Assembly: GCF_020193575.1 (NCBI RefSeq)
Contig: NZ_JADYVD010000024.1
Location: forward strand, 37,476-101,475
DNA length: 64,000 nucleotides
Direction: 5' to 3'
From: Ensifer sp. IC4062
GTDB lineage: Bacteria > Pseudomonadota > Alphaproteobacteria > Rhizobiales > Rhizobiaceae
Below the pieces are notes generated by a model. The model saw only the letters and a program-made list of their open reading frames with translations, ran no database searches and was not told the DNA's origin. The translations under genes were made by a program, and so were the position numbers. This document shows positions 7,779 to 17,055 of this stretch, one piece after another (within the stretch, counting starts at the first letter, position 1; every line of letters starts with the position of its first letter).

Positions 7779-8585
7779 TCAAAGGTCGAAATGCGCGATA
7801 ACCGGCACGTGGTCGGAAGGGCGATCCCAGCCGCGGGCCTCGCGCAGGATGTCGACGCGGCTCAGTTTCGGCGCGATGTCGGCTGAGGACCAGATATGAT
7901 CGAGGCGGCGGCCGCGGTCGGCCAGTTGCCAATCCTTCGCGCGATAGCTCCACCAGGTGTAGAGCTTTTCCGGCGGGGGCACGTGCTGGCGCATCAGGTC
8001 GACCCAGGCGCCGCCGGTCAATACGGCTGTCAGGCCTTCGGTCTCGATCGGAGTGTGACTGACGATCTTCAGGAGCTGCTTGTGCGACCAGACGTCGTCC
8101 TCGAGCGGCGCGATGTTGAGGTCGCCGACGAGGATGGACGAGATACCCGCCTCGGCTTCGGCGTGCAGGAGCTTCATTTCGTCGACAAAGTCGAGTTTGT
8201 GGCCGAACTTTGGATTGATCGTCCGGTCCGGCTCGTCGCCGCCCGCCGGCACATAGAAATTATGCAGGCGTATCGTCTTGCCGCCGGCCTCGAACACCAC
8301 GGAGAGATGACGTGCATCGCCGACGCCGCAATAGTCACGGCGATCGGAAAGCTCATGCAGTGGCAGGCGCGAAACGGTGGCCACGCCGTGATAACCCTTC
8401 TGGCCGTGCATCTCGATATATTTGTAGCCGAGGCTTTTCAGCGGCGACGACGGAAACTGGTCGTTCGGGCATTTGGTTTCCTGCAGGCACAGGATATCGG
8501 GCTGCCATGTCTTCAGAAGGTGTTCGATCAGCGGCATGCGCAGGCGAATGGAGTTGATGTTCCACGTGGCGATGGAAAGGTTCAT
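7779..8585 (-). CDS. xthA: Exodeoxyribonuclease III / AP endonuclease
   Basis: Base-excision repair nuclease of the exonuclease III family, cleaving abasic sites and degrading 3' ends of duplex DNA. MNLSIATWNINSIRLRM, CLQETKCPNDQFP (metal-binding Glu), YHGVATVSR, LVGDLNIAP, WWSYR and RGRRLDHIWSS followed by RPSDHVPV give the full catalytic set. 268 residues, standard. I take the ATG at 8585, preceded by AAGGGA, rather than the more upstream ATG. Lone gene on the minus strand. Confidence 0.95.
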   Translation of the reverse strand: MNLSIATWNINSIRLRMPLIEHLLKTWQPDILCLQETKCPNDQFPSSPLKSLGYKYIEMHGQKGYHGVATVSRLPLHELSDRRDYCGVGDARHLSVVFEAGGKTIRLHNFYVPAGGDEPDRTINPKFGHKLDFVDEMKLLHAEAEAGISSILVGDLNIAPLEDDVWSHKQLLKIVSHTPIETEGLTAVLTGGAWVDLMRQHVPPPEKLYTWWSYRAKDWQLADRGRRLDHIWSSADIAPKLSRVDILREARGWDRPSDHVPVIAHFDL

Positions 8586-8788
8586 TCCGCGTTCCCTTGG
8601 AAGGATGAGCGCCGGCAACCGAGCAGGACGCTCGCGGCAATGTGCGCGTTCTTAAGAGTTCGAGCGGCAATCGACAAGGCATGAAAAAGCCGCTGTCCAG
8701 CGTCAGGGCTTTTTCAGGCGCGGACGAGTTGCGTCGCGGCCCCATTCCTCGATCGATTCAACGGGTTGCGAGGACGGCGGTTTTGGCG

Positions 8789-9451
8789 TCAGCCGCCTCT
8801 TCTGTTGCGCACTTCGTCATAAGGAATGCGGAAAACCTTGTCGTCCAGTGCCATTCCGGTCCGGACGTTGAAGATCATCACCGACGTATCCTTCTTCTGG
8901 GGATCGGTGATCGTCCACTGCCTAAGATCGTAGGTCTTCGGATCGAACATCATGGTGATGGTCGAATCGCCGAAGATCGAGCGGTCGCCGAGTACGATGG
9001 TGATGAGGTCGGACTCTTCCCGAACGGCGCGCACCATCCTGCTGCTCAGGTCGATCCTTTCGCTCAGCAGCAGATTGAGCGGCGTCTTCGAAAGCGGATA
9101 GATATCCCAGGTCTTCAGCTTCATATTGCCGATGACGACCGACCTGCCGTCGGCGATCACCCGCATCGGCGAGGGGGCTTCGTAATTGAAGCGGATGCGC
9201 CCGGGGCGGCGGATGTAGAATTTGCCGCCTGTCTGTTCGCCGCGCGGTCCGAATTGCACGAACTCGCCCGCCATAGTCTTCACCGACGAAAAGTGATCGG
9301 CGATCCTCTGGGCGACGCCAGTTGCCTGTGCAGAGGCGTCTCGCGCATCGAGCGTCGTTCCGGCCATGCCCGCGAGAGCCGCCAGGCCGCAAACGAAGAC
9401 ACGCCGCGAGATTGCTCGATTGCTGCCCTGGCCGGTTTTTGTCTCTGTCAT
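8789..9451 (-). CDS. LolA-like outer-membrane lipoprotein carrier family protein
   Basis: Periplasmic protein of the LolA/LolB-like fold. N-terminal export signal with a twin-arginine-like SRRVFVCGLAALAGMAG, so Tat export is likely. The body shows the LolA pattern: MAGEFVQFGP, GGKFYIRRPGRIRFNYEAPSP, RVIADG, VVIGNMKLKTWDIYPLSKTPL. About 220 residues from the ATG at 9451, which has AAGGAG seven bases upstream. It lies downstream of ftsK, as lolA often does, supporting the call. Tat rather than Sec export is the unusual point. Confidence 0.85.
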   Translation of the reverse strand: MTETKTGQGSNRAISRRVFVCGLAALAGMAGTTLDARDASAQATGVAQRIADHFSSVKTMAGEFVQFGPRGEQTGGKFYIRRPGRIRFNYEAPSPMRVIADGRSVVIGNMKLKTWDIYPLSKTPLNLLLSERIDLSSRMVRAVREESDLITIVLGDRSIFGDSTITMMFDPKTYDLRQWTITDPQKKDTSVMIFNVRTGMALDDKVFRIPYDEVRNRRGG

Positions 9452-9586
9452 CGCAGTCTCCTTCATGTCAGGATCATTTGAATAGCAAGTGGGGCGCCTT
9501 CAAGGCGCTCACCGATGCCGCAAGAGGCGTCGTTTCAAATGACCGTTACCGGCCGCGCGTCATGGCGGCCGGCGATGAGGGCCGGA

Positions 9587-12241
9587 TTACCGGCCGGTGA
9601 TTTCCGCCTCGGTCGGCACCAGGATCTCGCGCTTGCCGGCATGGTTCGCCGGTCCGATGATGCCTTCCTGCTCCATCCGCTCGATCAGCGAGGCGGCCCG
9701 ATTATAGCCGATACCGAGGCGTCGCTGCACGTAGGAGGTCGAGGCCTTGCCGTCGCGCAGAACGATCGCCACCGCCTGGTCGTAGGGATCGTCGGAATCG
9801 GCGAGGTTGGACGTGCCGGCCGGTCCGCCGCCGTCCTCGTCCTCGCCATCGTCCTCGGTGATCGCATCGAGATATTGCGGCACGCCCTGGGTCTTCAGAT
9901 AAGCGACCACCTCCTCGACTTCCGTGTCGGAAACGAAGGGGCCGTGCACACGCTGGATGCGCCCGCCGCCGGCCATGTAGAGCATGTCGCCCATGCCGAG
10001 CAGTTGTTCGGCACCCTGTTCGCCGAGGATCGTGCGGCTGTCGATCTTGGAGGTGACCTGGAAGGAAATGCGCGTCGGGAAGTTGGCTTTGATCGTGCCG
10101 GTGATGACGTCGACCGAAGGACGCTGTGTTGCCATGATGACGTGGATGCCGGCCGCACGCGCCATCTGGGCGAGGCGCTGGACGGCGCCCTCGATGTCCT
10201 TGCCCGCGACCATCATCAGGTCCGCCATTTCGTCGATGATCACGACGATATAGGGCAGCGGCGTGAGATCGAATTCCTCCGTCTCGTACATCGCTTCGCC
10301 CGTCTGGCGATCGAACCCGGTCTGAACCGTACGGGTGATCGCTTCGCCCTTGGCAAGCGCCTGCTCGACGCGGGTGTTGAAGCCGTCGATGTTGCGCACA
10401 CCGATCTTCGACATCTTCTTGTAGCGCTCTTCCATCTCGCGCACGGTCCATTTCAGCGCCACGACGGCCTTTTTCGGGTCGGTGACGACCGGCGAGAGCA
10501 GGTGCGGAATGCCGTCATAGACGGAGAGTTCCAGCATCTTCGGGTCGATCATGATCAGGCGGCACTGGTCGGGTCTGAGCCGATAGAGCAGCGACAGGAT
10601 CATGGTGTTGATCGCCACCGACTTGCCCGAACCGGTGGTACCGGCGACAAGCAGATGCGGCATCTTTGCGAGATCAGCGATGACCGGCTCGCCGCCGATC
10701 GTCTTGCCGAGTGCCATGGCGAGCCTGGTCTTGGTCGTTTCGAAGTCGCGCGAGCCGATAAGCTCGCGCAGGTAGACCGTTTCGCGCCGCTGATTCGGCA
10801 ACTCAATGCCGATGGCGTTGCGGCCTGGCACGACCGCGACACGGGCGGCGATCGCGCTCATCGAACGGGCGATATCGTCGGCAAGGCCGATGACGCGTGA
10901 GGATTTGATCCCTGGTGCCGGTTCCAGTTCGTAAAGCGTAACCACGGGGCCGGGGCGGACATGGATGATCTCGCCCTTGACGCCGAAGTCCTCGAGCACA
11001 CCCTCGAGCATGCGGGCGTTCTGTTCGAGCGCATCGGACGAGAGCGACGGATCGCGGGCAATGTTCTTCGGTTCGGCAAGGAATTGCATCGGCGGCAGTG
11101 TGAACTCACCGTCGTCTTCCACAAACGAGCGCTGCGCCTCCCGTTCGATGCGCTGGCCCGATCTGGGGCGCGGGGCCGGCGACGCGACGCGGGATCCGGC
11201 CTTGGCGAGTTCTGTCTTCGGGGCAGCTTTTGGCGCCCAATCGGCAGCGATATCGTCTTCGTCGTCATCTGGCAGGATACCCGCGGGGCGCCGCTCGTCG
11301 AGATCGAAGGGCGGATCGTCATCACCGTCGGCCATGATCGGCGGCGGCGTGACGACGCGGCGTTCCGCGCGATCGAGGGAAGGCTCGACACGGTTGGCCA
11401 GTGGTTTCGGCCGCACGGGCTCGTTCAGCGTGCCGAACTCGTCATTGTTGAAGTCATAGGGCTCGTCATACTGACGCTTGGTGCTTCGCGTGCCGCTCAT
11501 GCCGAAGGCGCGGCGCAGGCGGGCCTCCAGCGTAAAGCGCATATGGGCAAGCGAGCCCATGAGCAGCGTAAAGGGGCCGCCCGCATCCTCGTCGTCGAGT
11601 TCCTCGCCGATGGTACGGGCCTTGCTCGGCACGACCTCCTCCGCCGGCTCTTCCTCTTGCTCCTCGCTAACGCCGATGAGGCCGGCGCTGTAGATCAGGC
11701 ACCAGGCAGCCGGGGCGGCGAAAAGGCAGGCGAGAGCGGTCGCGAAGGTGCCGCTCGGGAAGGCGCCGGTGAAAAGGGCGGGGAAGCGCAGGATCATGTC
11801 GCCGAAAACACCGCCGAGGCCGTTCGGAAGCGGCCAGGTAATCGGCGCCGGAACACAGCTCAGCGCAGCGCCCGCAAGTGCGGAGCCGACGAACCAGAAG
11901 CCGAGGCGTTTGAAGACCTTGTCGAACGGCTTGCCGCCGATGAGGACAAGAGCCCAGGCGACCGCAGGAAGCAATGCGACGACGCTCGCCAGCCCGAAGA
12001 ACTGCATGAAGATGTCGGCGAAGGCGGCGCCTGCGTAGCCGAGCACGTTGGTCGGTTTCTCAGAGGTCGCGTAGGAGAAGCTCGGATCGGACACGTTCCA
12101 TGTCGACAGCGCGGCCACGGCGAGCGCCAGCGCCCCGAACAGGGCAAAACCTGCTAGCGAGGCGATCTGACGCCAAACGAAGGTGGCTAGCACGAACCGG
12201 TTGGAACGGCTGTCAAGCGTTGCGGGATTGCTTCTGCTCAT
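9587..12241 (-). CDS. ftsK: DNA translocase FtsK
   Basis: Septal DNA pump that clears chromosome termini at division. About 884 residues from the ATG at 12241. Order: four N-terminal membrane segments (residues ~20-190), an acidic, proline-rich linker (to ~380), motor domain with Walker A GTTGSGKS near residue 530 and Walker [14 protein letters not shown] near 665, and the C-terminal gamma winged helix ([20 protein letters not shown]) that reads polar KOPS sites. The linker is short compared with E. coli FtsK. A second ATG at 12286 is possible. A CtrA-type box lies about 170 bases upstream. Confidence 0.97.
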   Translation of the reverse strand: MSRSNPATLDSRSNRFVLATFVWRQIASLAGFALFGALALAVAALSTWNVSDPSFSYATSEKPTNVLGYAGAAFADIFMQFFGLASVVALLPAVAWALVLIGGKPFDKVFKRLGFWFVGSALAGAALSCVPAPITWPLPNGLGGVFGDMILRFPALFTGAFPSGTFATALACLFAAPAAWCLIYSAGLIGVSEEQEEEPAEEVVPSKARTIGEELDDEDAGGPFTLLMGSLAHMRFTLEARLRRAFGMSGTRSTKRQYDEPYDFNNDEFGTLNEPVRPKPLANRVEPSLDRAERRVVTPPPIMADGDDDPPFDLDERRPAGILPDDDEDDIAADWAPKAAPKTELAKAGSRVASPAPRPRSGQRIEREAQRSFVEDDGEFTLPPMQFLAEPKNIARDPSLSSDALEQNARMLEGVLEDFGVKGEIIHVRPGPVVTLYELEPAPGIKSSRVIGLADDIARSMSAIAARVAVVPGRNAIGIELPNQRRETVYLRELIGSRDFETTKTRLAMALGKTIGGEPVIADLAKMPHLLVAGTTGSGKSVAINTMILSLLYRLRPDQCRLIMIDPKMLELSVYDGIPHLLSPVVTDPKKAVVALKWTVREMEERYKKMSKIGVRNIDGFNTRVEQALAKGEAITRTVQTGFDRQTGEAMYETEEFDLTPLPYIVVIIDEMADLMMVAGKDIEGAVQRLAQMARAAGIHVIMATQRPSVDVITGTIKANFPTRISFQVTSKIDSRTILGEQGAEQLLGMGDMLYMAGGGRIQRVHGPFVSDTEVEEVVAYLKTQGVPQYLDAITEDDGEDEDGGGPAGTSNLADSDDPYDQAVAIVLRDGKASTSYVQRRLGIGYNRAASLIERMEQEGIIGPANHAGKREILVPTEAEITGR

Positions 12242-12411
12242 GTTGCCTGTTGCCCGTGTCGATCCTGCGGAGCGTCGCGCGTTCATGGGTGGACCATGGG
12301 GACGTTCCAGTAATTTTGATGCCGGAGCATCTCGCCCACGTTCGAGAGCGTGCGTGCGAGCGGGATGCTTCGGGCACATTGCGTGCCATGGAATCAACCT
12401 ACGCGGAGTAG

Positions 12412-12430
12412 GGTTAATGCGACATTAACC
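12412..12430. promoter_or_regulatory. CtrA-type box upstream of ftsK
   Basis: Perfect inverted repeat GGTTAATG-CGA-CATTAACC. It contains TTAA-N7-TTAACC on both strands, matching the consensus for the cell-cycle regulator CtrA of alphaproteobacteria. It lies between ftsK and the amtB terminator; ftsK is the only gene reading away from it. Binding is inferred from the motif. Confidence 0.65.
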
Positions 12431-12501
12431 ATGAGCGTGTGCCGCAAATTTAGCGGATTTGCGTATGCGGGGACAATGGGATCGCTGGGGGATCGCTGGA
12501 C

Positions 12502-12532
12502 AAAAAAGGCCCGGATCTTTGGGATCCGGGCC
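12502..12532 (-). terminator. Intrinsic terminator of glnK-amtB
   Basis: Perfect 10-bp stem GGCCCGGATC / GATCCGGGCC with a 5-base loop, followed by TTTTTT on the minus strand. Two more hairpins (GCGGTCC/GGACCGC at 12538-12563 and GCGGCGCCG/CGGCGCCGC at about 12577-12600) lie between it and the amtB stop. Confidence 0.92.
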
Positions 12533-12605
12533 AGTGGCGGTCCGCAATAACCGGACGGACCGCGACGGGACTGTGGGCGGCGCCGCTTTTCGGCGCCGCA
12601 ATCGC

Positions 12606-14033
12606 TTAGCTCGCGTGGTAGGCGGCTTCGCCGTGCGAGGAGAGGTCGAGACCCTCACGCTCGGCTTCGACCGAGACGCGCAGACCGACGATCGCGTCGA
12701 CCACCTTGTAGAGGATGGCAGAGCCGATGCCGGACCAGACGACGGTGACGAGAACGCCCTTGAGCTGCGCCCAGACCTGGGTTGCCGTGCCGGCATAGCC
12801 AGCGGCGAAGTCGGCGGTCGAATAATCGACGATGCCTGCGCCGCCCAGCGCCGGGTTGACGAGGATGCCGGTTCCGATCGCGCCGAGGATGCCGCCGACG
12901 CCGTGGATGCCGAAGACGTCGAGGCTGTCGTCATAGTTGAACTTGTTCTTCACGACGTCGACGAAGAAATAGCAAACCGGGGAGACGGCGAGGCCGAGAA
13001 CGATCGCGCCCATCGGGCCGGCGAAACCGGCAGCCGGTGTGACGGCGACGAGGCCGGCAACAGCGCCCGATGCAGCGCCGAGCATCGAGGCCTTGCCGCG
13101 GACGAGCGTTTCAACCACGGCCCAGGAGATGATTGCAGCGGCCGTTGCGAGGAAGGTGTTGATCATGGCGAGCGCCGCATAGGCGTTCGCTTCGAGGTTG
13201 GAGCCGGCATTGAAGCCGAACCAGCCGACCCACAGCAGCGAGGCACCGACCATGGTGAGCGTCATCGAATGCGGTGCCATGATTTCCTTCTTGTAGCCCG
13301 TGCGCTTGCCAAGCAGGATCGCACCGACGAGGCCCGCGATGCCGGCATTGATGTGGACGACGGTGCCGCCGGCAAAGTCGATCGCGCCGAAGGAGAAGAT
13401 CAGGCCGGTCGGAGCCGTATAGGCGCTCGGACCGCCCCAGAACCAGACCATGTGGGCGATCGGGAAGTAGACGAAGGTGACCCAGAGGACGACGAACAGC
13501 ACGACGGCCGAGAAGCGGATGCGCTCGGCGAAAGCACCGACGATCAGCGCCGGCGTGATGCAGGCGAAGGTCATTTGGAACACGACGAAGACGTATTCGG
13601 GAATGAAGACGCCTTTCGAGAAGCTTTCCGCGAGCGTCGTCGTGTCGACGCCGGCGAGGAACATCTTGGAGAAGCCGCCGATGAAGGAGTTGAGCGAGCC
13701 GCCATCGGTGAAGGCCAGCGAATAGCCGTAGGTCACCCAGATGATCATGACGATGGCGGTGATCATCAGAACCTGCATCAGCACCGACAGCATGTTCTTG
13801 GCGCGCACGAGACCGCCGTAAAAGAGCGCCAGCCCCGGAACGGTCATGAGCAGCACGAGAATGGTCGACAGCAGCATCCAGGTGGTGTCGCCCTTGTCCG
13901 GAACGGGCGTTGCCGCAACGGCCTCGGCGGCAGCAGGGGCCGCCTCCTGGGCGAAGGCGACGACCGGCGCAAGCAGGGCGGCAGCGGTTGCGCCCAGGCG
14001 TCCGAGAGAGGTGGAAAGTTTGAACGATGACAT
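12606..14033 (-). CDS. amtB: Ammonium transporter
   Basis: Inner-membrane ammonia channel of the Amt/Mep/Rh family. 475 residues: a cleavable signal peptide (ends ...PVVAFAQ), a short Ala-rich stretch, then eleven membrane segments with PGLALFYGGLVRAKN, the pore-lining FAGGTVVHINAG and FGIHGVGGILGAI carrying the twin histidines. GGGAG ribosome site before the ATG at 14033. Follows glnK by 28 bases, the standard pair in which GlnK plugs the channel under nitrogen sufficiency. Confidence 0.97.
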   Translation of the reverse strand: MSSFKLSTSLGRLGATAAALLAPVVAFAQEAAPAAAEAVAATPVPDKGDTTWMLLSTILVLLMTVPGLALFYGGLVRAKNMLSVLMQVLMITAIVMIIWVTYGYSLAFTDGGSLNSFIGGFSKMFLAGVDTTTLAESFSKGVFIPEYVFVVFQMTFACITPALIVGAFAERIRFSAVVLFVVLWVTFVYFPIAHMVWFWGGPSAYTAPTGLIFSFGAIDFAGGTVVHINAGIAGLVGAILLGKRTGYKKEIMAPHSMTLTMVGASLLWVGWFGFNAGSNLEANAYAALAMINTFLATAAAIISWAVVETLVRGKASMLGAASGAVAGLVAVTPAAGFAGPMGAIVLGLAVSPVCYFFVDVVKNKFNYDDSLDVFGIHGVGGILGAIGTGILVNPALGGAGIVDYSTADFAAGYAGTATQVWAQLKGVLVTVVWSGIGSAILYKVVDAIVGLRVSVEAEREGLDLSSHGEAAYHAS

Positions 14034-14061
14034 GTGAGAAATGCTCCCTGAACGGCGTGGT

Positions 14062-14400
14062 TTACAACGCTTCTGAATCGGTTTCGCCGGTGCGGATGCG
14101 CACGGCATGGTCGATCGCATAGACAAAGATCTTGCCGTCGCCGATCTGGCCGGTCTTGGCGGCAGAGGCGATTGCGTCGACGGCCTTGTCGACAATCTCC
14201 GACGGCACGGCGATCTCGACCTTGAGCTTCGGCAGGAAGCTCACGGCGTATTCGGTGCCGCGGTAAATTTCGGTGTGCCCCTTCTGGCGGCCGTAGCCTT
14301 TCACTTCGGTTACGGTCAGCCCCTGGATGCCAACTTGAGTGAGGGCTTCACGAACCTCATCGAGCTTGAACGGCTTGATAATGGCCATCACAATTTTCAT
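14062..14400 (-). CDS. glnK: Nitrogen regulatory protein PII (GlnK)
   Basis: 112-residue PII signal protein. MKIVMAIIKPFKLDEV start, T-loop KGYGRQKGHTEIYRGTEYAV with the uridylylated tyrosine at residue 51, and C-terminal GDGKIFVYAIDHAVRIRTGE. It senses 2-oxoglutarate and ATP/ADP and controls AmtB. The ATG at 14400 is preceded by GGATGGG; an ATG twelve bases further up would add MGNQ. The sigma-54-type promoter upstream and the amtB partner identify it as GlnK rather than GlnB. Confidence 0.96.
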   Translation of the reverse strand: MKIVMAIIKPFKLDEVREALTQVGIQGLTVTEVKGYGRQKGHTEIYRGTEYAVSFLPKLKVEIAVPSEIVDKAVDAIASAAKTGQIGDGKIFVYAIDHAVRIRTGETDSEAL

Positions 14401-14487
14401 CTGGTTTCCCATCCTTTTCCGCCTCCGCCGGAGGCCGTTCTCCTTGCTGCTTAAGCGCGTGAAGCGCCGGGCAACTGAAAAGACACA

Positions 14488-14503
14488 TTCAAGGGGCGTG
14501 CCA
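14488..14503 (-). promoter_or_regulatory. Sigma-54-type promoter of glnK-amtB
   Basis: On the minus strand TGGCAC-GCCCC-TTGAA, matching the -24/-12 consensus TGGCAC-N5-TTGC at all but one -12 position, with correct spacing, ~90 bases upstream of glnK. Fits NtrC/RpoN control of this operon. The AT-rich stretch 14510-14636 upstream could hold NtrC sites, but I cannot point to a clean one. Confidence 0.7.
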
Positions 14504-14636
14504 GATTCGATGGAGGGGCTAAGTCTTTGAAAATAGGTGAAAAAATCACATTCCGCGGAGATTGCTCCACGAAATGCTAAAAAATCATCACGTCTTCAGC
14601 GTAAAAAATGGGCAGAAAATAAAAATTGCTCAATTA

Positions 14637-15521
14637 TTATTCAGTTGCCTTTTTGCGGATCAATCCTTCCTGCGCCACGGAGGCAATCAGCATCCCTGAG
14701 CGGTCGAACAGGCTGCCGCGCGTCATACCGCGTGCGCCATGCGCACTCGGGCTGTCCTGGGTATAAAGCAGCCAATCATCCATCTTCGAGGGGCGGTGGA
14801 ACCACATGGCATGGTCGAGACTGGCGACCTGAAGGTTGCGGTCGAAGACCGAGGTGCCGTGGGCATAGAGGGAGGTATCGAGCAGGGTCATGTCCGAGAG
14901 ATAAGCGAGGACGGCCGCCTGCAGATGGCGCTCGTCCGGCACGGCGCCGACGACCTTGACCCACACGTCCTGCATCGGCTGCAGCTTGTCGCGCGAGAAA
15001 TAATGGTCGAGCGCGACCGGGCGGATCTCGATCGGCCGCGGCCGTTCCCAGTATCTGCGGATTGCCTCCGGCGCGTGCCCGAGGAACTTCTCCTTGAGTT
15101 CCTGCTCGCCGGGCAATGATTCGGGCATCGCCACCTTCGGCATCTCGAACTGATGCTCGAAACCGTCCTCGTCGTACTGGAAGGAAGCCGACATCGAGAA
15201 GATCGCCTTGCCGTGCTGGATCGCCACCACTCGCCGGGTGGCAAAGCTCGAACCGTCGCGGATACGATCGACCTCGTAGATGATCGGCACCGATGGATCG
15301 CCCGGCCGCATGAAATAGGCGTGCAGGGAGTGCACATAACGGCCCTCGTCGACGGTGCGTTGCGCCGCCACCAGCGCCTGGCCGATCACCTGCCCGCCGA
15401 AGACGCGCTGCCAGCCGACCTGGGGGCTCAGACCGCGGAACAGGTTTTCCTCCAGTTTCTCGAGGTCGAGTATCGCAAGGAGCGCATCCATGGGCGTGGC
15501 GGTTTCGGCAAGGCGCGACAT
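14637..15521 (-). CDS. tesB: Acyl-CoA thioesterase II
   Basis: Double-hotdog acyl-CoA thioesterase hydrolysing medium to long acyl-CoAs; 294 residues (E. coli TesB 286). FRGLSPQVGWQRVFGGQVIGQAL, YVHSLHAYFMRPGDP and FATRRVVAIQHGKAIFSMSASFQ in the first hotdog; SLDHAMWFHRP, YTQDSPSAHGARGMTRGSLF and VASVAQEGLIR in the second contain the Asp/Thr/Gln site. Divergent from the UbiH-type gene. Start MSRLAET or the internal ATG ten codons later. Confidence 0.95.
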   Translation of the reverse strand: MSRLAETATPMDALLAILDLEKLEENLFRGLSPQVGWQRVFGGQVIGQALVAAQRTVDEGRYVHSLHAYFMRPGDPSVPIIYEVDRIRDGSSFATRRVVAIQHGKAIFSMSASFQYDEDGFEHQFEMPKVAMPESLPGEQELKEKFLGHAPEAIRRYWERPRPIEIRPVALDHYFSRDKLQPMQDVWVKVVGAVPDERHLQAAVLAYLSDMTLLDTSLYAHGTSVFDRNLQVASLDHAMWFHRPSKMDDWLLYTQDSPSAHGARGMTRGSLFDRSGMLIASVAQEGLIRKKATE

Positions 15522-15588
15522 TTCGGCGGTCTCCGGTGTAGGAACGGCGATGGCATTGATCTATATACCCATAGGACAATGCTCAAGT

Positions 15589-15623
15589 GGAATGGGGCTC
15601 AAGTGCGACCGGCTCAAGTGCGA
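15589..15623. repeat. Three short direct repeats upstream of the UbiH-type gene
   Basis: CTCAAGTG occurs three times (about 15589, 15598+8 and 15612) with the spacers GAATGGGG and CGACCGG in between, just before the ribosome binding site. Too short to say whether it is regulatory or slippage. Confidence 0.4.
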
Positions 15624-15635
15624 CGGGAGAAGCGG

Positions 15636-16850
15636 ATGATCGATGTATTGATTGCCGGAGGCGGCTATGTCGGTCTGTCGCTTGCCGTGTCGCTGAAGAA
15701 AGCGGCGCCCCATCTCGACATTACCGTCGTCGACGGCGCGCCGGAAGGCGCCTGGAAGAAGGACGAGCGGGCGTCCGCCGTCGCCTCGGCTGCCGAGCGT
15801 ATGCTGGACGTTCTCGGTGTCTGGGATGCGATTGCGCCCGAAGCCGAACCGATCCTCAGAATGGTGATCACCGATTCGAAGGCGGCCGATCCCGTGCGCC
15901 CGGTCTTTCTTACCTTCGAGGGCGACGGCGGCGAGGGGCGTCCCTTCGCCCATATGGTGCCGAACACGGCGCTGGTCGGGGCGCTACGCGCCGTCTGTAA
16001 GGACCTTGGCGTTGTCATCCGCCAATCGACGATGGTCGAGAGCTTCAAGAGCGGCGAGCACGCGGTTGCGATTACGCTTGCCGGTGGCGAAATGATTGAG
16101 GCGCGCCTCCTCGTCGCCTGCGACGGCGTTCGCTCCAAGCTGCGCGAGGCAGCAGGAATCAAGGTAGTCGAGTTCGACTACGGCCAGTCGGGGATCGTCA
16201 CGACGGTCGAGCACGAACGCCCGCACGAGGGCACGGCCGAGGAGCATTTCCTGCCTGCCGGACCCTTTGCCACGCTGCCACTCAGACACAATCGTTCCTC
16301 CCTCGTCTGGACCGAGAGCACCTTCGATGCCGAACGCCTCGTCAAGGCGGACGATTTCCTCTTCGAGGAAGAGCTCGAACGCCGCTTCGGCCACAAGCTC
16401 GGCCATCTCAAGGTCGTCGGCGGCCGCCGGGCGTTTCCGCTTGGCCTGACGCTAGCCCGCGACTTCGTGGCATCTCGCTTCGCGCTTGCCGGCGATGCCG
16501 CCCACGGCATTCACCCGATCTCGGGCCAGGGGCTTAATCTCGGCTTCAAGGACGTGGCGGCGCTCGCGGAGACGATCGTCGAGGCGGACCGCCTCGGGCT
16601 CGACATCGGGTCGCTCGCGGTCCTCGAGCGCTACCAGACCTGGCGGCGTTTCGACACCTTCCGGATGGGGGTGACGACCGATGTCCTGAACCGGCTGTTT
16701 TCCAATGACGTCACGCCGATCAGGATCGCCCGCGACGTCGGCCTCGGCATCGTCGACCGCCTGCCGCCGCTCAAGAACTTCTTCATCCGTCAGGCGGCCG
16801 GGGTGGCCGGTGAGAGGGACCCACGCCTGCTGGCGGGCCAGCCGATCTGA
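15636..16850 (+). CDS. UbiH/UbiF-family FAD-dependent ubiquinone hydroxylase
   Basis: Flavin monooxygenase of the ubiquinone pathway family. 404 residues from the ATG at 15636 (GGGAGAAGCGG before it). Dinucleotide-binding VLIAGGGYVGLSLA at the N-terminus, LLVACDGVRSKLREAAGI (the DG motif) near residue 155, and FALAGDAAHGIHPISGQG near 285, diagnostic for this group. Which ring position it hydroxylates cannot be said; alphaproteobacteria often use one enzyme for more than one position. Upstream are three close copies of GCTCAAGTG. Confidence 0.88.
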   Translation: MIDVLIAGGGYVGLSLAVSLKKAAPHLDITVVDGAPEGAWKKDERASAVASAAERMLDVLGVWDAIAPEAEPILRMVITDSKAADPVRPVFLTFEGDGGEGRPFAHMVPNTALVGALRAVCKDLGVVIRQSTMVESFKSGEHAVAITLAGGEMIEARLLVACDGVRSKLREAAGIKVVEFDYGQSGIVTTVEHERPHEGTAEEHFLPAGPFATLPLRHNRSSLVWTESTFDAERLVKADDFLFEEELERRFGHKLGHLKVVGGRRAFPLGLTLARDFVASRFALAGDAAHGIHPISGQGLNLGFKDVAALAETIVEADRLGLDIGSLAVLERYQTWRRFDTFRMGVTTDVLNRLFSNDVTPIRIARDVGLGIVDRLPPLKNFFIRQAAGVAGERDPRLLAGQPI

Positions 16851-16879
16851 GGGTGGAGAAAGCTTTCGCCTGCTGCGCC

Positions 16880-17035
16880 TCTCATCCGCCTGCCGGCACC
16901 GTCTCCCCGCAGGCGGGGCGAAGGAGACTCGCCCCTTCTGCCTGCCTGCCTGCGACCATGAAGGGAAGAGGGCAACCGGCAAGTTCCCATCCCCTCGCCC
17001 GCCCGCGGGAAGAGGGCTAGGCGAAGGACAAACTT
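16880..17035. repeat. Intergenic repeat, family C (copy 3)
   Basis: TCTCCCCGCAGGCGGGGCGAAGGAGACTCGCCCC... and a second half CCCCTCGCCCGCCCGCGGGAAGAGGGCTAGGCGAAGG. Fills nearly the whole gap between the convergent hydroxylase and DUF1737 genes. Confidence 0.7.
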
Positions 17036-17055
17036 ACTTAGTTGCCAATGATGGC

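Noticed and set aside
9515..10900. Long open frame of 461 codons on the plus strand opposite ftsK
   Set aside because: It is the high-GC antisense shadow of ftsK: composition is His/Asp/Arg-rich, with no recognisable domain. The same holds for other long antisense frames at 3271-4179, 12459-14030 (opposite amtB), 18686-20872, 38049-39191, 42728-45146 and 45-46 kb.
14510..14636. NtrC binding sites upstream of glnK
   Set aside because: The stretch is AT-rich and contains TTGCTCCACGAAATGCTA, but no proper GCAC-N-GTGC dyad.
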